Origin: Anaerolineae bacterium
Lineage (GTDB): Bacteria; Chloroflexota; Anaerolineae; Anaerolineales; Villigracilaceae
Direction: 5' to 3'
Length of the DNA: 43,764 nt
Assembly: GCA_017303655.1 (NCBI GenBank)
Contig: JAFLCE010000025.1
Coordinates: forward strand, 1 to 43,764
The notes under the pieces: generated by a model
Databases searched by the model: none
Told to the model about the DNA's origin: nothing
The model's input: the letters and a program-made list of their open reading frames with translations, nothing else
Translations under genes and position numbers: made by a program
Shown here: positions 34,450-43,200 of the stretch, piece by piece
Numbering within the stretch: the first letter of the stretch is position 1
How the letters are laid out: every line of letters begins with the position of its first letter

Positions 34450-35433
34450 ATGCAATACGTAAACCTCGGCAAAACTGGATTAAAAGTCTCACGCCTATGT
34501 CTCGGTATGATGACCTATGGCTCGAAGACCTGGCGAGAATGGGTGCTGACAGAAGAGGAAGCCAAGCCCTTCGTAAAGAAGGCTTTGGATGCGGGTATTA
34601 ACTTCTTTGATACCGCGGATGTATATTCCCTTGGCGAAAGCGAACGTATTACGGGTAGCCTCTTGCGCCACTTCGGTGTAAAGCGTGAAAACGTGATCGT
34701 TGCCACAAAAGTCTTCTCCGCCATGAGTGACGAAGTCAACGACCGCGGACTCTCCCGCAAGCACATCATGGATGGCATCGACAAATCGCTCAAGCGCCTG
34801 CAAATGGATTATGTAGACTTGTATCAGATCCACCGCTGGGACTACAACACCCCCATCGAAGAGACGATGGAAGCGTTGAATGATGTTGTCCGCGCGGGGA
34901 AGGCGCGTTACATCGGAGCATCGTCCATGTTTGCGTGGCAGTTCGCGAAGGCGCAGCATGTGGCTGAGATGAACGGCTGGACGAAGTTCGTCTCGATGCA
35001 GAATCACTATAATCTTGCCTACCGTGAAGAAGAGCGTGAGATGATTCCGCTTTGCATTGATCAAGGCATTGGTCTCATCCCATGGAGCCCTATGGCACGC
35101 GGATTCTTTTCGGGCAACCGCAAACCGGGCGGCGGAGGCGAAACTGCCCGCGCCAAGAACGACCCATTTGCCAATGAACTCTACTTCCGCGAGGGAGATT
35201 TCAAAGTGGCAGACCGTGTGCAAGAGATTGCCAAAGAACGCGGTGTGAGCGGATCACAGGTGGCGTTGGCTTGGGTGTTGTCTAAGCCTCATATCGCCTC
35301 CCCCATTATCGGGTCCAGCAAGATCGAGCATTTGGATCAGGCAATCGCCGCATTGGAGATCAAACTCACCGAGGATGAAGTCAAACATTTGGAGGAATAC
35401 TATCAGCCCCATCCGGTGCTGGGACATTCCTAA
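34450..35433 (+). CDS. aldo/keto reductase
   Basis: The 327-residue enzyme reduces carbonyls with NADPH. From the ATG at 34450, supported by AGGAG, it begins MQYVNLGKTGLKVSRLCLGM. The catalytic tetrad is visible as D54, Y59 (FFDTADVYSLGESE), K87 (ATKVF) and H128 (YQIHRWD). The end has the NADPH-binding block ASPIIGSSKIEHL. It resembles the YhdN/aryl-alcohol dehydrogenase-like group. Its stop overlaps the start of the Nudix gene (TAATG). Confidence 0.9.
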   Translation: MQYVNLGKTGLKVSRLCLGMMTYGSKTWREWVLTEEEAKPFVKKALDAGINFFDTADVYSLGESERITGSLLRHFGVKRENVIVATKVFSAMSDEVNDRGLSRKHIMDGIDKSLKRLQMDYVDLYQIHRWDYNTPIEETMEALNDVVRAGKARYIGASSMFAWQFAKAQHVAEMNGWTKFVSMQNHYNLAYREEEREMIPLCIDQGIGLIPWSPMARGFFSGNRKPGGGGETARAKNDPFANELYFREGDFKVADRVQEIAKERGVSGSQVALAWVLSKPHIASPIIGSSKIEHLDQAIAALEIKLTEDEVKHLEEYYQPHPVLGHS

Positions 35434-35885
35434 TGTTCTATCGCTTTCTTTATCTTGGATTCAAAATCTACTGCTTTATCTTTCGTCCCATCCGCATGGG
35501 AGTGCGGGTGGCAATGATCGAGAATGATCAGGTGTGGTTAATCCGTCATACGTATTTGAATGGTTGGTTCCTACCGGGTGGCGGGCTTAACAAATGGGAG
35601 GCACTCGACCAGGCAGCCCGGCGTGAAGCCCGCGAAGAGACTGGCGCGGAGTTGGGTGATGTTTCGTTGTTGGGTGTATTCACCAGCTATAGGCAGTGGA
35701 AAACCGACCACACGGCTGTGTTCTTGTGCAAGGATTTCAAGTTTGTGGGCGGGTCTGATGCAGAGATCGCAGAGTTGAAGTTGTTTCCCATCATGCAATT
35801 GCCAGAGAATATATATGACCTACATCAAAACGTATTGAAAAAGTACCTTGCGGGAGAGATCCGTTCGAATGTTGGTGAATGGTAG
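35433..35885 (+). CDS. Nudix hydrolase
   Basis: The 150-residue protein has the Nudix box at residues 50-72 (GGLNKWEALDQAARREAREE then TG), with metal ligands R64, E65, E68 and E69. It hydrolyses nucleoside diphosphates linked to another group; the substrate is unknown. The N-terminal 20 residues are hydrophobic (MFYRFLYLGFKIYCFIF), which could tether it to the membrane. The start codon overlaps the preceding stop, so it is translationally coupled to the aldo/keto reductase. Confidence 0.9.
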   Translation: MFYRFLYLGFKIYCFIFRPIRMGVRVAMIENDQVWLIRHTYLNGWFLPGGGLNKWEALDQAARREAREETGAELGDVSLLGVFTSYRQWKTDHTAVFLCKDFKFVGGSDAEIAELKLFPIMQLPENIYDLHQNVLKKYLAGEIRSNVGEW

Positions 35886-35940
35886 TTTAGACAACTATTG
35901 CAAGATGGCGGGAAAGATCGTTATGATTTTTTTCAGACGG

Positions 35941-35946
35941 TATAAT
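35941..35946 (+). promoter_or_regulatory. -10 box upstream of the nucleotidyltransferase
   Basis: A perfect TATAAT lies 50 bases before the ATG at 35997. The -35 region is unclear. A second candidate, TTGCAA and TTATGA with a 17-base spacer, lies slightly upstream. Confidence 0.4.
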
Positions 35947-35996
35947 AAGAAAAAACTTAGGAAAGTTGGACATGTAAACCCATGACAAAGGAAACC

Positions 35997-37010
35997 ATGA
36001 AGATCGTGATTCCGATGGCAGGCTGGGGGACACGTATGCGCCCGCATACGTGGAGCAAGCCCAAGCCGCTCGTCAGCGTGGCGGGTAAGACTTCGCTTGA
36101 ACACCTGATGGATATGTTCAAGACCCTACCAGACCCCGAAAACGCCGAGTTCATTTTCATTGTCGGACCTTATCTCGGTGAGTTGCAAGTTCCCGCCTTC
36201 ATTAAAGAAAACTATCCCAACTTGAAGGCGCATTTTGTCGTTCAGCATGAAATGAAGGGACAGTCTCACGCGCTCTGGCTTTCGCGCGAGTATTTGACGG
36301 GTCCCATGATCATGTGTTTCTCAGATACCCTCATGGAGACAGACTTCTCCTTCCTTAATAAGGAAGAAGCGGACGGTGTGGCATGGGTCATGCCTGTGGA
36401 AGATCCGCGCCGCTTTGGGGTGGCGGAACTCGGCACAGACGGCTGGGTGAAGCGCTTCATTGAAAAACCGCAGAGTATGGACAACAACCTTGTGGTGGTA
36501 GGGTGCTATTACTTCAAAAGCTCCGAGCAAGTGTTAGCTGCCATTGACGACCAGATGAAGCGCGGTGTGATGCTCAAGAACGAATATTTCATGACCGATG
36601 CCATTTCCATAATGATCGAAGGCGGGGCGAAGGTGCGCACGCAGAATATCAGCACCTGGCTGGATACGGGCACGATTGAAGCAACGTTGGATACGAATAA
36701 AGTCCTGTTGGAGAAAATCGGTTCACAGGTTGGCAAGTTTGAAGGTTCGAATGTTGAGATCATTGAACCGGTTGCTATTCATGCCAGTGCAAAAATCAGT
36801 AACTCAAAGATAGGTCCGTTCGCGTCCATTGGGGCGAATTGCAAGATCGAGAATTCGCAAATCGCAGAATCGATCATCGAGCCGGATTGTGAGATCAAGG
36901 ATGCGGCGTTGAATCACTCTTTGATTGGCAAACAAGCCAAAATTAAAGGAAGAGGCGATGGTCACGTCATGCAGTTAAATATTGGGGATACGAGTTCGGT
37001 CGAGTTATGA
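35997..37010 (+). CDS. sugar-phosphate nucleotidyltransferase with left-handed beta-helix
   Basis: The enzyme transfers a nucleotide to a sugar 1-phosphate for glycan or cell-wall precursors. From the ATG at 35997, preceded by AAAGGA, the product is 337 residues. The N-terminal motif reads MAGWGTRMRPHTWSKPKPL, and MCFSDTLMETDF is the metal-site block. The C-terminal part (about 248-337) is a hexapeptide beta-helix with repeats such as ISNSKIGPFASIGANCKIENSQ. It resembles glucose-1-phosphate thymidylyltransferase or mannose-1-phosphate guanylyltransferase-like proteins. The junction between domains is encoded by the low-complexity repeat at 36727-36757. The stop codon overlaps the next start (ATGA). 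Confidence 0.85.
   Translation: MKIVIPMAGWGTRMRPHTWSKPKPLVSVAGKTSLEHLMDMFKTLPDPENAEFIFIVGPYLGELQVPAFIKENYPNLKAHFVVQHEMKGQSHALWLSREYLTGPMIMCFSDTLMETDFSFLNKEEADGVAWVMPVEDPRRFGVAELGTDGWVKRFIEKPQSMDNNLVVVGCYYFKSSEQVLAAIDDQMKRGVMLKNEYFMTDAISIMIEGGAKVRTQNISTWLDTGTIEATLDTNKVLLEKIGSQVGKFEGSNVEIIEPVAIHASAKISNSKIGPFASIGANCKIENSQIAESIIEPDCEIKDAALNHSLIGKQAKIKGRGDGHVMQLNIGDTSSVEL
36727..36757. repeat. low-complexity TTGGCAAGTTTGAAGGTT repeat in the nucleotidyltransferase gene
   Basis: The stretch GGTTGGCAAGTTTGAAGG followed by TTCGAATGTTGA resembles the repeat in the glyQS linker (5921-6002). It encodes GSQVGKFEGSNVE at the junction between the catalytic domain and the beta-helix. Confidence 0.5.
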
Positions 37011-37225
37011 ATCAGATGGAAGCGGTTGAGTGCAGGTCCGATACGGAATATGCGGAGCGTCCGCTTTCGCTGATGTGGCAGGGACGGCGCCATGAAATTG
37101 CGGAAATTTTTTCACGTTGGCATGGACCTGGTGAAAAAGGATTTTGCGTTAAGACGGTGGAAGGTTTGGCATTTGAATTAACGTACCAGGAAATCTCAGA
37201 CGACTGGCACGTACAACCCTTATAA
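37007..37225 (+). CDS. small DUF6504-like protein
   Basis: The 72-residue protein has the pattern RPLSLMWQGRRHEIAEIFSR, then GFCVKTVEGLAFEL and DDWHVQPL, which I recall as the DUF6504 family; this was not checked by search. It is probably a small beta barrel of unknown function. Its ATG overlaps the nucleotidyltransferase stop (ATGA), so the two are co-translated. The aminotransferase gene follows 9 bases later with AAGGAGG as ribosome site. Confidence 0.6.
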   Translation: MNQMEAVECRSDTEYAERPLSLMWQGRRHEIAEIFSRWHGPGEKGFCVKTVEGLAFELTYQEISDDWHVQPL

Positions 37226-37234
37226 GGAGGCTCA

Positions 37235-38413
37235 ATGCAGGAAATAAATTCAGTTCAACGACTCTCAAAACGTGTGGCGGGTTTGAAACCCAGCGGCATT
37301 CGAAAATTTTTCGACATTGCCGCGACGATGAAGGATGTGATCTCGCTTGGCATCGGCGAGCCCGATTTCACCACACCCAAACCTATTTTGGATGCGGGTA
37401 TTCGGTCGCTGCAAAACGGTGAGACGCATTACACCTCGAACTCTGGCAAGATGGAATTGCGCCAGGGGGTTGCCGACAATTTGAAGAAACTTTATAACGT
37501 GAAATACAACCCCGTTGATGAAATCATCGCCACTGTCGGTGTTTCTGAAGCGTTGTATCTCACGTTCACTGCTGTGCTCGAGCCGGGTGATGAAGTCATC
37601 ATCCCCACTCCATGTTTTGTTTCGTATCAAGCGGAAGTCATCCTTGCGGGCGGTGTGCCCATTGAGATTCCCGGGCGGCTTGAGAATAACTTTACCATTG
37701 ACCCGAATGACATCCGCAAAGCGATTACGCCGCGCACAAAGATCATTTTTATTGGTTATCCATCGAACCCCACCGGCGCAGTCGCTCCGCGTGAGGTGAT
37801 GATTGAGATCGGCAAGATCGCCGAAGAATTCGACCTGCTCGTCGTTTCGGATGAAATTTACGATCGCCTCGTTTATGACTTTGAGCATGTCTGCTTCCCA
37901 GCTTTGAGTGATAGCCTGAGAGAGCGCACCGTGTTACTTGGCGGCTTCTCGAAAGATTATGCGATGACCGGCTGGCGCATCGGCTATGCCTGTGCCCCTG
38001 CGGACATCATCGCTGGCATGGTGCGTATTCATCAATACACCATCATGTCCGCGCCAACCACTGCTCAAGACGCCGCCATCGAAGCCTTGAAGACCGGCGA
38101 ACCCTATGTGGCAGAAATGGTCGCGGAATATGACCGCCGCCGTCGCTTATTGGTGAGTGGATTGAACCGCCTCGGTCTCTCGACCTTTGAGCCGAAAGGT
38201 GCCTTCTATACCTTTCCCAACATCCGAGCCTCCGGCATGGACGATGAAACTTTCGCCGAAAAATTATTGCGTGAAGAAAGTGTTGCCGTAGTTCCAGGCA
38301 ACGCCTTCGGACCCGGCGGTGAGGGATTTGTGCGTATGTGCTATGCCACTTCCTACGAACAGATCGAAGAAGCCCTGCGCCGTATGGAAAAGTTCATGAG
38401 CAGGCATGGATAA
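37235..38413 (+). CDS. class I PLP-dependent aminotransferase (aspartate aminotransferase-like)
   Basis: The 392-residue enzyme transfers amino groups between amino and keto acids. Landmarks are GIGEPDFTTP near the start, N178 in YPSNPTGA, D206/Y209 in VSDEIYDRL, the PLP lysine K240 in GGFSKDYAMTGWRIGYA, and a late substrate arginine in FVRMCYATS. It belongs to the fold type I, AspC/PatA-like subgroup, and the exact substrate is uncertain. It closes the run started by the nucleotidyltransferase and ends in a strong terminator. Confidence 0.9.
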   Translation: MQEINSVQRLSKRVAGLKPSGIRKFFDIAATMKDVISLGIGEPDFTTPKPILDAGIRSLQNGETHYTSNSGKMELRQGVADNLKKLYNVKYNPVDEIIATVGVSEALYLTFTAVLEPGDEVIIPTPCFVSYQAEVILAGGVPIEIPGRLENNFTIDPNDIRKAITPRTKIIFIGYPSNPTGAVAPREVMIEIGKIAEEFDLLVVSDEIYDRLVYDFEHVCFPALSDSLRERTVLLGGFSKDYAMTGWRIGYACAPADIIAGMVRIHQYTIMSAPTTAQDAAIEALKTGEPYVAEMVAEYDRRRRLLVSGLNRLGLSTFEPKGAFYTFPNIRASGMDDETFAEKLLREESVAVVPGNAFGPGGEGFVRMCYATSYEQIEEALRRMEKFMSRHG

Positions 38414-38449
38414 GTGCAAGAAAATAGTGAATAGGTAATAGTAAAAAGT

Positions 38450-38477
38450 GGACGGGCATTTCGCCCGTCCTTTTTTT
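38450..38477. terminator. bidirectional terminator after the aminotransferase
   Basis: Perfect 8-base G+C-rich arms GGACGGGC (38450-38457) and GCCCGTCC (38463-38470) close a 5-base loop and are followed by seven T (38471-38477). A short A run on the other side suggests it also serves the convergent SUI1 gene, whose stop codon is at 38476-38478. Confidence 0.85.
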
Positions 38478-38811
38478 ATCCGCCTGCGATCTTGGTTTTG
38501 TAGCCGAGCTTTTGCAAAACTTCTGCCATACGTTGACGATGTTCGCCTTGAATTTCGATCATCCCATCTTTAACCGTCCCGCCTGTGCCGCATTCTTGCT
38601 TGAGTTTCTTGGCAAGCGTTTTCAAATCTTCCTCTGTAAGGACAAGGTTCTTCACAACGGAGACCACCTTCCCTCCCCTACCACCTGACTCGCGGTGCAG
38701 ATAAGCCGTCTGCTGTTGCGGCGGCAATGACCTTAAATGAGATGACGCTTGTTCTTTCTTTCGCTGATCTCCATCAGAGGTGGACCAAACGGTGCGATTA
38801 TTATTAGGCAT
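38476..38811 (-). CDS. SUI1/YciH-family translation initiation factor-like protein
   Basis: The 111-residue protein has the SUI1 fold in its C-terminal 70 residues: RESGGRGGKVVSVVKNL, then KKLKQECGTGGTVKDGMIEI and KLGYKTK. It resembles bacterial YciH, a homolog of eukaryotic eIF1 that influences start-site fidelity. The N-terminal 45 residues are polar and low in structure. It lies alone, convergent with the aminotransferase. Confidence 0.88.
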   Translation of the reverse strand: MPNNNRTVWSTSDGDQRKKEQASSHLRSLPPQQQTAYLHRESGGRGGKVVSVVKNLVLTEEDLKTLAKKLKQECGTGGTVKDGMIEIQGEHRQRMAEVLQKLGYKTKIAGG

Positions 38812-38870
38812 GCGGTAATTATAAATTCTCTTTCAACCCATTGGGGGATTTGTCCTTAAAATCCATCAGG

Positions 38871-38876
38871 TATACT
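38871..38876 (+). promoter_or_regulatory. -10 box of the RidA-like gene
   Basis: TATACT lies 32 bases before the ATG at 38908. TTTGTC about 16 bases upstream is a weak -35 candidate. Confidence 0.35.
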
Positions 38877-38907
38877 GGGTCAACTTAACTCAGAAGGAGA
38901 CTTTATC

Positions 38908-39285
38908 ATGACAGACAAAAAGGCAGTATCCCCTGAAGGCGCAACGATTTTAGGAGCCTATTCCCCCGGGCTGATCAGCGGCGGATTTTTATTCATCTCC
39001 GGTCAGGTCGGTCGCGCCCCCGATGGAACATTAGGGGCAACCATTGAAGAACAAGCCAAGCAGACCATCGAGAATATGGGCGCCATCCTTCGCGCCGCAG
39101 GTTGTGACTATAAAGACGTCGTCAAAGCCACGGTATACATCACCAAATCTGAATACTTCCTGCCATTCAATACGATCTACTCCGAATATTTCCCCGAACC
39201 GCGCCCGGCTCGCGCCACGGTTCTTGCTCAATTAGTAGACCCTGCCCTGCTGATCGAAATCGAAGCCATCGCCAAACTGCCATAA
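38908..39285 (+). CDS. RidA (YjgF/YER057c/UK114) family protein
   Basis: RidA proteins hydrolyse reactive enamines and imines made by PLP enzymes. The 125-residue length fits. Family blocks are ISGGFLFISGQVG, EEQAKQTIENMGAIL, VVKATVYIT, the catalytic arginine R102 in PRPARATV and the terminal LIEIEAIAKL. The retained arginine suggests true imine deaminase activity. A good AAGGAGA ribosome site precedes the ATG. Its nearness to an aminotransferase gene fits the role but they are separated by a convergent gene. Confidence 0.92.
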   Translation: MTDKKAVSPEGATILGAYSPGLISGGFLFISGQVGRAPDGTLGATIEEQAKQTIENMGAILRAAGCDYKDVVKATVYITKSEYFLPFNTIYSEYFPEPRPARATVLAQLVDPALLIEIEAIAKLP

Positions 39286-39299
39286 ATAATTCAGACCAC

Positions 39300-39346
39300 A
39301 GACAATAGACGATGGACCACTGACCATGGTCTATCGTCTATTGTCT
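39300..39346. repeat. long hairpin upstream of the pseudo-receiver gene
   Basis: Arms of 19 bases, AGACAATAGACGATGGACC (39300-39318) and GGTCTATCGTCTATTGTCT (39328-39346), pair with one mismatch over a 9-base loop. The units AGAC-AATAGACGATGG are themselves repetitive. The hairpin fills most of the gap between ridA and the next gene and lies just before the CGGAG ribosome site. It could be a terminator-like structure, a repeat element, or both. Confidence 0.6.
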
Positions 39347-39362
39347 ATTCACCGGAGCCACA

Positions 39363-40211
39363 ATGAATCTTCCCTACATCTACATTCTTCAATCTCATTC
39401 ATCACATGTCATCCCAGACTTACAAAAACGCTACGAGAATCGCTATCTTGTACAAGGCGCAGGCTCCGGCGCGGATGTGCTCTCGTCCCTGCAAAAGCAT
39501 CGCGAGAATAACGAAGATGTCGCGCTTCTTCTTGTAGACCAATCCCTGCCTGACATGCCCGGTACGGACTTTCTCGCCAAAGCCGCCAAATTCTTCCCTG
39601 AGGCACGCGAAGTTTTGTTCGCGCAGGCAAAGGATACTGAGTCCGCCATCACCGCCATCAATCAATTGGGCATTCATTATTATCTCGTCCAGCCCTGGCA
39701 GGCAGCCTATGCCGCGAAGCTCGACACTCTGCTCGAAGATTGGCGTGCGGCGATCCAATTGCCTTATATGTACGTCAAAGGCATCATGGACACACACATG
39801 GCACGCATCCGCGAGGACTCGAACTTGCATGTTGCGGCTGAGATCGTCGCCCATTCCGGCGTCAGCGATTTGATGGTCGTGAATAACAACGGCGTTTTTG
39901 TCGGTGTGCTCTCCGAAGGCGACATTCTCCGTGCGGCATTGCCCGATATTGACGAGATCGTCGAAGAAGGCGGGACGCTCGAATCAGCTTATCAAGTTTT
40001 CCTGCGTCGCGGTGCGGAACTTTCAGATCGCCCCATCGCTCCGCTCATCATCCGCGAACCGATCACACTGCAACCAGAAGATCACGTTGCCAAAGCCACA
40101 GCCATTCTCATCAGCAAACAGATTCGCTTGCTGCCTGTTGTAAAAGACGGACGTTTGCTCGGCACCGTCTCTCGCGCCAACATCTGTGAAGCCGTCGTCG
40201 GGACTCTCTAA
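39363..40211 (+). CDS. pseudo-receiver domain protein with paired CBS domains
   Basis: The 282-residue protein has an N-terminal receiver-like fold (about 1-125). It keeps an aspartate at the phosphorylation position (D59 in LLVDQSLPDMPG), but the acidic metal-binding pair is missing (ILQSHSS in place of a DD motif) and the conserved lysine is a glutamine (Q110 in YYLVQPWQ). It is probably a pseudo-receiver. Two CBS motifs follow (about 138-195 and 225-282), shown by SDLMVVNNNGVFVGVLSEGD and IRLLPVVKDGRLLGTVSR; such pairs bind adenosyl ligands. The IDO-like fusion gene begins one base after its stop codon, so this protein likely regulates or senses for that enzyme (inference). Confidence 0.8.
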   Translation: MNLPYIYILQSHSSHVIPDLQKRYENRYLVQGAGSGADVLSSLQKHRENNEDVALLLVDQSLPDMPGTDFLAKAAKFFPEAREVLFAQAKDTESAITAINQLGIHYYLVQPWQAAYAAKLDTLLEDWRAAIQLPYMYVKGIMDTHMARIREDSNLHVAAEIVAHSGVSDLMVVNNNGVFVGVLSEGDILRAALPDIDEIVEEGGTLESAYQVFLRRGAELSDRPIAPLIIREPITLQPEDHVAKATAILISKQIRLLPVVKDGRLLGTVSRANICEAVVGTL

Positions 40212-40212
40212 T

Positions 40213-43200
40213 ATGACCCAAATGATCCCCACTCGTCGCGTCATCATTGAAGCCGAAGCGACCAACCGCAAACTCGGTCATGAAAACTTGGGCTTCCTTT
40301 CTCTTTCGCATGGCTTCATGCCCATCGAAATGCCGCGCCTTGCCTTGGCAAAGTCACATCAAATTTGGGATGAAGTCGCAGCAGAGTTACCAGAACTCTT
40401 CCGCACTCTCGGCTTGCGTCGCCGTTTGGATGAAATGCCAATTCTCGATGCGAGTGAAGCGTCACTACCTGATGGTGACCTCTATCGCGCCGCATCCATC
40501 CTCGGCATTTTCGCGCATACCTATCATTACGTCGAACCGAAACCGTATCACGCCGTTCCAGATTCTGTCCTCATCCCTTGGGCAGAGGTCAGCCGCCGCT
40601 TGCATCGCCCTGCCCCACATTTATCTATTATCGATCTTAACATTTACAACTGGCGTTTGGTCGATCTCAACAAACCCGTTGTGATGGAAAACATGCAATT
40701 ATTGATTCCCATCGTGGGCAATGGCGATGAATGTCGTTTTCAATCCACACCGAATGAGATTGTCGCACGCTTCACGCCGTTGATCGAGATGGTCATCCGC
40801 GCGCAGGAAGCTGTAGTAGCCGATGACCGCCTCGCACTTAAACGCGAGTTGACTCTCCTCTCAGACGCATTCAACGACCTGACCTACTCTTCTTTTATGA
40901 AGGTCAACCCCAACGCCTATCACCCACTCTATGTGGACCCAGTCGTTTGGGGCAAGACCGTCGCGCCGATTGCAACTCCTTATCAAACAGGCACATCTAT
41001 CCCCGGACCCAGCGGCACCGCCATCCCAACCTTCACTCTCATGGACATTTTCTTTGGGCGCGGAACCTATGGCACAAGCATCGGTCACGAAACCGACCGC
41101 ATCCGCGCATGGTTCCCGCCGCATTGGCAAGCCTTCCTAAATGCCGCCGAAGAGATCTCCGTTCCAAAATATGTCCGCACTGTCGACGATGCCGAACTGA
41201 CCGGCTCCTTCCAACAAGCCATGGACTCTTACTCCGGCGAGACGGGCCTGCTCGGTCGTCATCGTCTTAAAGCCTACGGCTTCCTCGACCTTTCTTTCAA
41301 AGCAGGTCGCAGCCGTACCCTCGGTGGTTTCGATGGCGGTTTCGAAGACCGTCTTTGGGATCGCATGGACGATGAACTCGAAAAGGCACGTCAGGAACGT
41401 TATGCAAAAACGCCTGCCACTTGTCATTTCGTGCGCGTCAAAAAAGTGCAGCCGCTTACATCCGGCGGCGTCATGCCAACCAACCGCGTTGTGTTGGATA
41501 CGACCGGCACCGGGTTGAGATATCAGCCCGGGGACCGTTGCGCAATTCTCCCGGAGAATGATCCGGAGCTTGTCCAAAAAACGTTGGATGCCTTACACGC
41601 CACCGGCGACGAGCCCATCCCGCTTAATGCTGTTTGGCGCACCGCTGTTCAACTGCGTGATGGTCATCAAACCTCGGTCATTCTTTCGTTGCGCACCTTG
41701 CTCACTTTCGGTCGCATTCGTCCCATCTCGCGTTACATCGCCAAGATTTTGTATGAAGTGACGCACAACGAAACGTTGCATCGCATTCTCGAAGCGCGCG
41801 CCGAAGACCAATGGGAATTGTGGGACTTGCTCAACGTGCTCAGCAAAGGCGGCTTCAACCCCAAGCGTTTATGGAAAGCCACCCTCGGCGAACGCGAACA
41901 CATCACGCGCATCGTGCCGCCCGAAACCTTTCGCACCTATTCGATCTCGTCCATTCAAGCGGATGACGCCGCGAACGAACTTCACCTCACCATTGGCGGA
42001 CTCATCTACCAGACTCCCGACACCGACGTGTCGCGCGCCTCACTCCGCGCCGGAACCTGCTCCGCCTACCTCAGCCGACTCGGCTCTGCAAGTGATTCGC
42101 ATCCGCGCCGCGTTTCCATCAAAGTGATTCATCCGCCGCGCTTCAGCCTCCCTACAGATATCAACAAGCCTGTCGTCATGTTCGCGGGCGGTTCGGGCAT
42201 CGCTCCCTTCCGTAGCATGTTGCAAGCGCGGACAGGCGGTGAGAATTGGTTGTTCTTCGGCACCCGTTCCCGCGCTGAACTTTATTATGAAAACGAATGG
42301 GAAGCACTGGTTGCGTCTGGTCAATTAAATCTGCAAGCCGCATTCTCACAAGAAGATCTTCAACTCAAAGTGAGCAAAGGAAAATTTTCTTTCGCCAAAG
42401 GCAAGCGCGGACATATCGACTCAGTAATGCTCACACCAGAGATGAAAGACAAACTATGGGAGTTGATCCAAGGAGACGCATTCTTCTACATCTGCGGGCG
42501 CACCGGCTTCGCCAAAACCGTCATGGACACGATGCAAAGCATCATCAAAGAACGCGTGGGCGAAGAAAATGGACGCGAGCTATTCTATCGCCTCGTTGGG
42601 GAAGACCGCTACTTACAAGAAGTCTTCACCACCTACGGCGGCGCGCAATTCGAGCAGGAAAATATCTACCCCGCTTCTGAAGTCGTCCTGCGCAACAGCC
42701 CCGAAGATGGACATTGGTTAATTGTTAACGGACGCGTCTATGATGTGAGCGAGTTTGCCCACCTGCACGCGGGCGGATTGAAAATCATCCAATCGTATGC
42801 AGGCATGGATGCGACTCTCTCTTATAAAAAGATCCAGCACGATGTGAACCCCGAAGTGGATTCACTGCTGGGCATGTATCAACTTGGCGCGGTGCGGCGT
42901 TTGAATTTTGGCTCGGGCGGCGGCATTGCCATCACCCCGCGCGGACTTCAATTCGTCTCACTGACCGAGTTGTATCAAACCTGGGTACGCTTCCTGTATA
43001 CCGTCGTCGAAATGGAGAATGCCCTCATCAACGATTACAGCATCCGTAATGAACAGGTCACTCACGACGAAGTCCGCGGCAAACCGCGCTCATCGTTATA
43101 CCGCACTCAAGTGCTGCTCAGCACGCATGAGCGTTTCCTACGCGAATATCTCGCCAAAGCCAGCGGACGTCCGCTTGAGTATCTTTGGTCTCTTACCAGT

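Noticed and set aside
40186-40212. Longer start for the fusion protein
   Set aside because: The nine extra residues overlap the end of the pseudo-receiver gene and lack a standard start codon. The ATG one base after the upstream stop is preferred.
41415-42645. Reading the reductase part of the fusion as a diflavin (FMN plus FAD) reductase
   Set aside because: No flavodoxin fold or FMN-binding loops precede the FAD domain; the preceding 400 residues fit the heme domain. The b5 domain is the only visible one-electron carrier.
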